From Treponema berlinense (GTDB lineage: Bacteria; Spirochaetota; Spirochaetia; Treponematales; Treponemataceae), in assembly GCF_900167025.1 (NCBI RefSeq), contig NZ_FUXC01000005.1:98520-162519 (forward strand): a DNA stretch of 64,000 nucleotides, read 5' to 3'. Position 1 is the first letter of the stretch. Every line of letters begins with the position of its first letter. The notes beneath the pieces were generated by a model that worked only from the letters and a program-made list of their open reading frames with translations, did no database searches and had not been told where the DNA came from. A program made the translations under genes and the position numbers. Positions 38,501-47,600 of this stretch are shown piece by piece.

Positions 38501-38558
38501 TGATATTGACAACCTGGTTCCGCAAATCTCTGTAGGTTTGCGTGTAAATGTATTCTAG
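32532..38558 (+). CDS. Giant secreted Ig-like repeat protein with probable C-terminal outer-membrane barrel
   Basis: 2,008 residues. A signal peptide ends near VFA (residue 20). At least ten beta-sandwich repeats of about 95 residues follow, each starting with a pattern like D-x-x-x-P-x-V-x-I-x-x-P (for example IDNTKPDVKIVSP, IDNTAPSIDLELP, VDKTKPTVKLISP) and containing G-x-A-x-D-x-x-G-I. The repeats are regular in residues 80-460 and 1090-1800; the middle (about 470-1085) is less regular. The last 180 residues lack the Ig pattern and consist of amphipathic, aromatic strands (FIQGLYFDWHFWG, NVRIQVQWGQF) ending in VGLRVNVF, whose final Phe is typical of outer-membrane barrels. Probably a surface adhesin. 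The next gene, 59 bp downstream, is a giant lipoprotein of similar build. Confidence 0.85.
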   Translation: MKKSAFFFSVLIVCGLSVFARGKRDIDERDVAQMDSWQEEFDISGKKEGKYNAMVTVKDKGGNEIVGGPYNIFIDPDSDYPVSGITNPIKNMRVPGNLNIVGTCIDDDGVDEVWISLDGAEPVKAKGKEFWSYYLDTTELSEGPHTIEVYGIDINGLSSAAKPSKNAKVTWNLDRRLPVTEVTNLALGTLVSGKINLKGTVSDGNGIKALSYSLDGRKTFSEVKINEDKKTGICTFELPINTKESPDGAAVCWFKATDKMGSVGYNSFLYFIDNTKPDVKIVSPADGEVMNGRFGVAGYAKDTIGVQKLTWACGEKSGEFELTPGNPYWYHEIDTIGLNTKKIEFSVTALDTAGNEVTVKKAIPIDQELDKPVVTIEYPAKDGIVEGEAGTLFLRGIAADDDGVVSVEYKLDDGETKTLETHGVFYVPLSEENDLSAGKHSVTVIATDIHGVRGNPVTSTFVSMGKVPAIEEGKINSSLGSEPVFTGVAVHPESNPKYETTVLSDCGISSVAWQLNWGDNGSKTGEVALKGGEKSVPVSIALGGDDVAYGAVNLKITAIDIYNRVSQKIELVKLLDLTQINVEKPAVVFEDSRISENGDITNDIEHPVSGYFAGGKIKSASIVPATPFAKIEYDEFTIKLTATDALGTSSPVKVRVISQDNVAYESRELIFHSDSPAPKVAVDKTEENLEQQFDEDGNPIEERSKIKISGAVSSETPLTSLKYRIITVPAVFDLKTPSLVTGAGSPSFGQFAELPAKTGGFEFEIDAAELRKGISVVEIVANNGKTAADSVKIRNLPELPSKTADGKKITPAKPVYSWIDAEDVYYVIISQTTSSNFSGTFFRSEMAAGSSELSVKASDGKVISKYTAKKPGSAKVFISEIDGKTYASGMRIALPRGNSNSPKNACVSIVSDFPVTSVNWAISGEKLPGGDEKQSGKVDAKQIRQIDSTHYEANIPLNNLPSRLTSLEITAETAGGNAFYKGTVGIVRERDSALVDNENRIYWAPTEKTPFDTANSRYVLKTGEKFGAFVNVFGPVSATLSTYQNGLTVQADGNFAYIIAEKEGIYKNVGLKVTDSQGVTYNSTVIELLVDDSAPTVEIVAPELQKWIQKNTMLTVKAGDLNGIESVEYSVDGGRNWNPCKGNGSGTYVAALNLESFEDGIIPVDVFVKDIAGKISYAQTVIQKDTQTPQVQVVVPCADDVVNGENLIAFIVKDSGHFSRAEYVAPKNGNAASAPVELPLGPMVVTHIGTADKQISDLMSFNFYDETGNVETLRRWDFIIDQKSDLPIAEVHMPEEDAVITTDFVVSGVVVDDDGPSKVYYKIDNGEYKLVSEEYGTSFSIDVPLSTMKDNEHSVTVYAEDLNGVKGPEFVRNFKISLEEPKGAVITPPIDNTVRGWVKLTGKATDKNGISKVYISVDNGNTYNEATGNFAHENEVSDWSYEFDTRVVEDGTHVVFMKVVDWFGIEGLYSSLINIDNTAPSIDLELPLDDSKTTKMLFFSGQTTDNIGLKKLYITIRSLEGKTVSQKLANINLTPGEIITESIDLSSLDNGFYNVELTGMDAADNITRVSRNVQLDKRAAMAKVDLLYPLNGEFVKGVFNIYGTAVSEINIESLELLVDGEKTAETTLSESGYYKFNLSPEMLTDGQHKIQVKANLANVSTIMSNEQFINYTSVGPWVTIDNFTYGDFAIERPYIVGDAGYAISETELVAAKAKGAQKEMKDATLAKTVEKVEISFNNGKSFEEISKTGKWRYRIENEDITEGYHFMLVRATMKNGETAVTRTIVQVDKTKPTVKLISPGEGGRFNQSIEFNGLAHDDVALKSVSLALRKGDKSSYEVPAFIQGLYFDWHFWGATLFDIGAGLSFFDDNVRIQVQWGQFTQTQREMFTKTNQRYGGDSVLGAKILANVAYIPFMYFLGRDYEWLSANVTVGANFTRFNQGQSGKPQVLSALLAQIEFPRVTFAKQKMFRTFSIYTEGQLWFIPTDVSSDVDIDNLVPQISVGLRVNVF
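32770..37950 (+). repeat. Tandem Ig-like domain repeats in the 2,008-residue protein
   Basis: Starts of recognisable units lie near 32770, 33064, 33345, 33630, 35800, 36085, 36385, 36670, 36955, 37260 and 37885. The regular spacing is about 285-305 bp. DNA between units is diverged, so this is domain repetition rather than a recent duplication. Confidence 0.75.
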
Positions 38559-38617
38559 AAATTTTTTTCTAGGATTAGCACATGTAGATTGATTTTGTTT
38601 TAGGAAGGTGATTTTTC

Positions 38618-41600
38618 ATGGAAAAAAGTGTTTTTAATCTAGGAAAAGGGAAAGAACCTCTCAAAGTAATACGGGGGGGGGTATTTGCAATTATGCTGTG
38701 CGCCCTCGTCTGCGCGGCGGGCTCCTGCAAGGTAGGACTTGGGGACTCTGTAGACACCGAGGCGCCATCTGTAAAAATCGTATATCCTGATCCGAACACA
38801 AACGCCATAATCCGCGACACCTTCATACTCTACGGCGACTGCGACGACGACAAGCAGATCACGGCGGTAAAAATTACTCTTGTGAATATCGACACCGGGA
38901 CTACTGTGCTTTCTGATGTGCCGGCTACGGTGGATTCTGACCAGAAACACTGGAGAATCAAACTGAATTCCCACTCTGAGGAAAACAAATACAACGGCTG
39001 GCAGTTTGCGGACGGAAAATATACCGTTACTGTCCGGGCTTATGACGGTTCCCACGACAGCAGTTCTGACGAAAAAAGCAGCACTTCTTCTTCTTTTGAA
39101 ATTGACAACACCGCTCCTGTCTTTGTGATTAAAAATCCGGGAGTTTTGAAAACCGAAACCAGTTCTCCTTCGGCTTACGGTTCTATCTTTACGGTTGAAG
39201 GAACAATCTCGGAACTCCATTCTGTAAGTTCTATGGAAGTAACTGTCTACGACGAAGCCGGTAACTGTGTTTCTGAAGAATTCTACGACGGGGAAACTTT
39301 ACAGGCATTTGTGGAAGAGGACATTGAAATTGCCGGTGGTACCAGCGTAATTATTGCCCAGTCCGGCTCTACTGACGGAAGGTACAACAAGATTTACGGT
39401 GAGGGTTCGGGCACTCAAAAATTCACCTGTTCTATAAAACTTACCGACAACGCAAAAAAATACGTGAATCCTCCTGAACTCAGCGATTCCAGGTCGGCGG
39501 AGGAAGCTGCTCTGGACGAAAAGGGAAATTCAACCTGCAGCATCTATCTTTACGACGATGTTTATAACGCCCTTTTGAGCCAGAAAAATCCTGAAAGCAA
39601 AAAACTCAGTGCCGGGGATTTGAAAAACTTAATCAACTGTACCTTGGATAACAAAGAAGCCAGAAATTTTCTTCTGGAGAAAGAAAAAAACACTGACTCG
39701 GCTGGAGATGCTTCAAAAAGGCTTTATTTTTCTTTAAATCCAGAGGCAAACCCTACCTATAACGTAAACGGTTTTGAGTACAGTTTTGTGGAAGACGATT
39801 ATTTGCAGCAGGCTTCTGCCGGAAATGCTGTTTCTGTGACTGTTCTTCAGGGACTTGACCAGACTATGATTGATTTGGACGGTGATCCGGACGGAAACGA
39901 AAAGTCTAATTCAACGGTAAAGGTTTGGATGAAGGAATTTCTTGACAGACCTTTGGACGAAGCGGCGGTAAAAGAGGAGATTACGGAGACTCTGGCTCCG
40001 AAGGTAAAGGCCCAGGAAGACGAGGGAAATGAAGGTTTTGTGGAATATGTAAAGGGAACGAAAGAAGTTCCTGTAACTGAAATTGAAGGCTGGAAGCTGA
40101 TTTTTGACTACGGTCAGAACAATTCCGGGGAAAGCTCTGTTTCTACAAAGACTTTCTCTGTAACTTTGCCGGCGGGTTCTATCGCCCTGAACAAGTATTA
40201 TCTTCTGGTGGTAACCGGACGGGACATTGACAATGTTGAATTTTCTCAGAGCAAGATTTACGGTTTTGAAGGAAACGAAGCGGGAATTCCACCGACTTTG
40301 ACCATCGACGACATTTATGGGGACAAGGCAAAAACTGTAAAAAATCTTGTGCCGTCTTCTAATTTTGACTTTACCGGTAAAGCAACTTTGAAAGGCTCTT
40401 CTCTCTATACTTCGGAATTTTCTGTAACTCTTACGGTAGAGGATCAGGACTCTGATAAGATAATTGGCACTGTAACGGAAACACTGACCCGCTCTGCCTT
40501 AGACAAGCCCTGGTCAGAAACCGCTGCCCTTAAATTTACTGATAAGGAAAACTGGATTTTTACCCCAGACAAGCTGGGTAACGATAATTTTAAGGTTGTG
40601 AAGGGAGTTGGAAAATCTTACCTTTATACTCTGGAAGTTTGGGGAAAGGCTTCTTCTGGCCACGAAAGCTCTTCAACTTTAAACCTTCAGATTGACTCGA
40701 AAAATCCGGCGGTGGAAATTACTTCGATTACGCCGACGGTTGATGAATACGATGAGGAGAAAGGCCCTTTTGTAAACGGGACAATCTGGGTAAAAGGCAA
40801 TGTGGAAGAAACAAACCTGGAAAACGTTGCCGTTGAAGTTTATGCTGGTGACACTCTTGTAGAGAAGGCTTCAAATGCCAGCCTGGGTAAAAAATATTCA
40901 ATCAATTACGAAATTGACACTACCACACTGAAAGATGACTCTGCCCTGGAAATAAGACTTAAAGCCGTAGACAAGGTAGGAAACGAAACCTGTGTTTCTT
41001 CGACTGCGCTGGAGGATTATAAGGAACTTAAGATTGCTCAGAAGACGGATATGCCGGTTGTTACGCTGAATAATGCAAGCCCAGCGATAAAGAGCGCTGA
41101 CGGCATAAGTGTGGATGAGAATCTGTTTGGAACGGTTTCTAATAACAAGATTTCAGTATCTGTTTCTGACGATGACCTTATAAAAAGCGTTACGATGAAG
41201 GTTTCCAGCGAAGCAGGAGAGGTAATCGACTCGACAACAAAAGACGAAATTGGAAAATCAACCTACAGTGCTTCCTTTGCGCTTCCAACAGCCGAAGGAG
41301 TGTACAAGGTTGAAGTTATTGCGAAAGACGACATCTTATCGACAGAACTTTCTGGGGAAAGAGAAGCGAAGACGACTGTCATCGGTCCTTTCTTTGTTGC
41401 TGTTTCTGCGGGAGCTCCAACCATAAGCCTTGACTCTGTAAAAACCTACTTGACGGCTACACCTAGCTTTACAGGAACAGTTTCCAGCGACCAGGCAACT
41501 GTCAGCGCCAAATTTACAAAGGCAAACATTGGTGGCAAAGATGCCGACGAAACAGAGCTTTCAAAATATACCGCTCTGCTCAGCAAATCAGAAGTAAATG

Positions 41601-44600
41601 CGAAAAAATGGACAGTTTCTCTCAATTCAGGGGCATCTCTTGACAACGGAAACTACACGATTCGCTTTACTGCTGAAAATAAATATGGCGAATCAAACTC
41701 TTCGGAAGCAGAATTCACTGTAGACAACGTAGCACCAACTGTAAAAATAACAGAATACAACTCGATTAAAAACGAAAACGGATTTACAGAACCACTGAAT
41801 TTCTATCTCAACCCAGAGAACATAAAGACGATAAAAGGAACCTGCGCCGACAACGAAAGCGGAAGCGGAATAGACAGCGTCTACTATTACATTGGCGACA
41901 TCACAGGAAAAGAGATTCCATCGACAGAAAACGGCTGGATTCTTGCAAATCTCACAAAAACCGAAAGCGAAACAGGCTGGACTATTTCTCTTACAGACTT
42001 AAATGTTGAGGAAGGAAAAAATTATCCAGTTCATATAAAAGCTAAAGATAATGCTGGAAACAGAAGCGAAGACTATAATTATATCAGTCTTTACATCGAT
42101 AAAACTGGACCTAATTTGAAGGCTTCTGTGCCTGATTCAGGCTTGACTTATACAAAAAATGAAAAATTTTACCGAGTTTACGGCTCAAATTCATTCAACG
42201 TTTCTGTAACTGCGACAGATGTTGCTGGAGTTGCAAGCGTTTCGGCTAACTCAACATCTCTTGTAAAAGGCGATGACGGAATTTACACTGGAACAGTTTC
42301 TGTAACTCCAGATTCGAATGGCTTTGCTTCAATCAGCGTTATTGCAATGGACAGCGTTGGAAATTCTTCAGAAACAACAATCGATGACGTAATGATTGAC
42401 TCGACCGCGCCAACCGTTGCGATCTCGTCATATCCTGAAAATGCGACAAAAGACGAATTTACGCTGAGTGGAACTGTTTCAGACAATATCGGTGTAAAAT
42501 CTGTCGTTATAACAGATTCTCTTGATTCTGCAAAATCATACGAGGCGACTGTTAGCGGTGGAAAATGGTCTGTAACTTTGAAGCCTTCTTCAATCGCGGC
42601 AGGCGCAGACGAGACAAATGACGGCTCACACACTTACACCGTAACCGCAAAAGACAAAGTCGGAAACACTTCAACTAAAACCTGCCGCGTTACGACCGAC
42701 ACCACAGCTCCTTACTGGTACACAGACAACACAGAAAATAAGGAGCCTTATATAAGCACAAAGGCAAGCTCAGAAAAAATCACGGTTTCCGGTGTTGAAT
42801 ACAGCCTGTACAATTCAACTTCTGTAACGGTTGCGGCAAAGGCAAAAGATGCGACAACAAACGTCGGACACCTGCTTTACAACTTGAACGACGAGAAAGA
42901 CAGTTTATCTGCATTGGTTTGGAAAACCGTGGACAACGGAAACATCACCGTGGAAAACCTTGCGCAGGGCTTAAACACGCTCAAGATAAAGGCCGCCGAC
43001 GAGGCTGGAAACGAGACTTCACCGTTTGCGATTTCATTCTTCGTGGATTCCCTTGCTCCGGCTGAGCCTGCTTTGAAATCTGTTGACAGCGACTCTGACG
43101 AAGGCTCAATGAAGATTTTTGCCGCCCAGAACAAGCAGAAACTTGTGAACGGAAATTCTGATGTCGTATTCAAAGTGGAGGTGGCAGACAAAGCCGCGGA
43201 CGACACTTCAGACGGAAAAGACTCTTACAGCGGAATCGCCTCTGTTGAGCTTGCAAAAATCGGAAACAAGACCCTTTCCAAGGCAATTTCCGGAACTTTT
43301 GTCTCAGAAGAAAACGGAAAACAAGTCTATTCAATCACAGTTCCGGCTGGCGAGCTTGCAAGCGGATCTGCAAACGTGACTGTAAAAGACAAGGCAGGGA
43401 ACTCGACAACGCTTGGAATGTTCAACTTCCTTTTGGACAACAAGGCTCCTGCTGTTTCCATGTCTTCTCCTGCAGGCGATGTAAACAAGACAATCTCCCT
43501 GAGCGCAAGCGCGACCGACAACCAGGAAATCGACGGGGCCACGCTTAAACTTGAATACAGTACCGACAAAACAAACTGGACAAAACTTTCGAGAGATAAT
43601 GCCGGCCCAGAATACAAGGCTGTAATCTCGGATTCTGTAATAAGCGTTACAGGCTTTGACACTACAAAATTTGCGGACAAATCCACAGTCTACGTAAGGG
43701 CAGTTATAAGCGACAAGGCGAAGAATGAAGGAAAGTCAGAAGAGGTAGCCCTCAGAATAAACCAGGACTCTGACCGTCCGGTTGTAAAGATAGACAATCT
43801 TGCAAGGCTTGGAGACGGAACTTTCATCCTCAAGTACGGAACAAACGCCCAGATTACGGGAACTCTTTCCGACGACGACTCAACTTCAGGCGCAGTTGTA
43901 GAAGAATTTGTTATTTCTGAGACCCCTTATACAGGAAGTGAAAGTGTAAAAAATCTTGCAAAAAAATTCGATTCTGCCACAGGCGACTTTACGTTCGAGC
44001 CGGAAAACACAGAAGACGGGACAAAGACACTTTACTTCTATATAAAAGACAACGGCGGAAGCGAATTCTACACAACGGCTCCGACAGGCGCGGATTCCAG
44101 CGGAAGCACAGCATATCTTAAAAACCCGAAGCTGTACCTAAAGACAGAACCACTCGATGACTCTCTTGCGGCAAAAGTTTTTTCTTATAAATCGGATTCG
44201 AACAGCCCGACAGTAACAGCAGGAAAAGGTGTCCTTTATTCGGACAATGCAGGAGAAAATGCCGCAAAAGACGCGAATGGCGAAACTTTCGATTTTGCCA
44301 GCTCAAATTCAACTCTTAACACAAGTTTTGTTGCCGGCGGCTCAGAAAGAAGATTCGTAAAATTCCAGTTTGAAGCAAATGACGCAAGCGGAATTGAGGG
44401 AATGACGCTTGAACTGTTTGATGAGGCAAATAATTCCGTTTTAAAACTAAAGACTCCTGATTCAATAACAGGTGCCAGCGGATTTACAACAAGCGGAACA
44501 ATAGAACAAAAACAAATAAAACCAAATGAGACAGACCCGACAACATCAATCTGGACAACGGAAATTATAGATTTAGAAGGTAAGACCACCGCCCAGTACA

Positions 44601-47600
44601 CCGCAAAAATAGTTCCTTACGACAAGGCAGGTCTTGCAGGAAACGGCTCATACTCATTCTTCATAGACAATTCCGCTCCAGAAATCGTGATTCGCTCCCC
44701 AATAAGCGGAAAAGAAGTTACAGGAACCGTAAGCATTGCAGGAACCGCAACCGACACAGGAAGCTCAGGAACCGCAAATATTCAATGGCTTATTCCAAAA
44801 AAAGAATTTGTGACTGTCGCAAATACAAAAACAGGCACAGAAAAACTTGAATATCTGAAAAGTTTGAATTGGAATGGAGGCGAAGACGCGCTTGCGGCAA
44901 CAGCGACACTTACTTCATGGCAGTTCGACTTTGACGGCAAAAACGACGATGCAGCTTCCGACCCGGCAAACTTTATTTTCAAAGGCGGAAACCCGGCTCT
45001 CGACGTTTATGATTCTGACGTTTTTGCAACAAATGTAACAGACGGAATCTATGCACTGCCAGTTTATTTTATGGCAACAGACGCAATCGGAAATTACTCG
45101 ATTTATGAAAAATATGCTCTGCGCCATAACCCTGACGGCGACAAGCCAAAACTCGACTTCCTCTACCCTACCGTTTCCGATTATGGAAAAGACCTTGAAT
45201 ATGTTGTTCTTGGAGGCACAATCCGTGCAACGGGAAGCGCGGTAATTCCAAGCGGAACAACTACCGTAAGATCCGTTTATTACCAGATTGCAGGCGAAAA
45301 CGGCTCTTTCTCAGAATCTGACAAAACTGCTGCCTCAACTAACTATGGATACGCTGTTTTAACAGCTTATGACGTTGTAAAAGAAATAACAGGAACAGAT
45401 TATTCTTCAACTTCAAGAACTATTGATGATTCTATGCTTAAAAAGTTTGGATTCTCAACAAAGGCCGAAATGGACGCCTGGTGGGGAATTAAGGCAAACG
45501 GAACTGCCGCATGGAACATAATTCTTAACGAAAGAGGAGAACTCAATCCAGAAACAGATGGTTCTACAACGAATATAAAAATCCGCACCTGTGGCATAAA
45601 TGCTGAAGGAAAATTCGGCGCATGGACAAGCGGCGACAACGTAATTTCAATTCATATTGATGACAAAGCGCCAGTAATCAACAGCATTGTAAAACAGTAC
45701 AAAGAAGACGAAATCACTTCAAATCCAACGAAACTTCCAGAGTGTAAAGCAAGTCAGAATTACGTTTCTGATATGTTCTTGAGAGAACAGTGGTATCTTG
45801 AAGTTACTCTCTTAGACGAAACTGCAGTTACAAGCTACTCAGTTCAAAAGGACACAACCTCGCTTACAGAAGGAAGCGGATATTTTGTTCAAAGCAACGT
45901 TGAAGACAAGTCTAAAAACGGTTACAGGCTCTACATTCCTATTGATAAGGATTCTGATTCTGTTTCGTACACAATCACGGCAAACGATAAAGAACACACT
46001 GCAACCCAAACATTCTCTTTTAGACTCGACAACACAGCGCCAACACTCGAAAGCCTTACAGGAAACGGTCAAGATTTGGCACCAAACGGAATTATCGAAG
46101 ATTCAAACTATGTCTACACAGTAGGCGGAAAATCCGAAGATTCAGGTTCCGGAGTAGAAAGAGTTTTGTTCTACTTTATGAGAAAGTCAGGCATAACAAA
46201 AACTACGATTACTGACGAAGTTCTTCTCGACCCGATGATTACAACAGGCACGGACAAAAGCAAAATCGAACTTTCAACTTTGACCGCATTGCCAGTTACG
46301 CAGGAAAATAAAACATTCTATCTGTATGCAAAAGCACAGACTTCAAGCGCCACGAAGGACACGTTTACACTTCTTACATCGGCAGATTCTCATATTAGAA
46401 CTGGCGGGCTAATCTACATTGACGGTCTGTACAGAAAAATTACAAAACTTGACGGAACAACAGTCACATTTGAACCTGCAATGTCCGAGGCAAAAGCTTC
46501 TGTAACCGCATACTTCCCTATTGCCCAGGTTATCGACAACACAGCCACCGAAAAAGTAAAGAGCAATTCGGCAAATCCATTCACTTTTGAAAGCGGAGAT
46601 GACGGCGACGGAATGCCGGAAACATTCTCAAAGACAGGAACTACATGGACTTGGGACGCGACAATTCACTCTTACAATATGCCGGACGGCCCTGTAACTT
46701 TGGTCATAATGGCCTTTGACGAAGCAGGAAACGTAAGCAGAAAGAGTTACAACCTGATGATTGTCAACAACGCACCAAGGCTTGCAAAAGTATGGCTGGG
46801 TACGGATTTGAACAACGATGGAAAATTCACCTCCAGCTCTGACATTAAAGAGATTGTGGAATACAACATTCTGGCAGCAGAAGGCAACGAACAGAAGGAA
46901 TATGAACTGGACTTTACGGCAAAAAAATCCGACGGAACACCGAAATATGAGTCTGGAATCTTCAAGATAAAAAAAGATCTTGCGGTTATCCCGGAATTTA
47001 CCGGCGGAAACGGCTCCATAGGAATGATTTCCAACCTGACGGCAACGGACACCACAAAAACCACAGGCACCGTAACAGAAGCTTCTGCCAGGGACGTTAC
47101 AGTTACAGGAACAGAAAAGACCCTTATGGACAGTTCCGATTCTCCAAAATTTACCAGTCAAAAATTTACAACAAATGCAAAAGCAAATTCCATATATGCC
47201 TTTGTAATATCTGAAAATGAACTGGGAGATGACGGAGAAAACAGGGGAATGAGCTTTACTTTCTGGGACAAAACCGAAGAAACAGAACAGGGAACAAACA
47301 GCCAGTACTCGGTTCTTTTTGTGAAGAATTTTTCCATTGCCCAGAAAGACAATACCCCTCCAAATGCGGTAATAGACCCGTTCCAGTGGAACAGTCTTAC
47401 AGACAACTCCATCTACGGCTCAGAAACATCAGAAAGTTTTTCTGACCTTAAAGGCCACATTGAACTTGAAGCCGACTGGAAAAAAGCCACCGGCTACAAA
47501 GACAGCGAAACAAACGGGCAGTTCGACGGCGACCCTAAAGTTTCTGGAAAAATCACAATCCGGGGGTCTGCTTACGACAACACCAACCTGACCGCCCTTT

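Noticed and set aside
42283..43686. Several open frames on the minus strand within the giant lipoprotein gene
   Set aside because: Repetitive, Ser-rich codon shadows of a long well-supported gene on the other strand.
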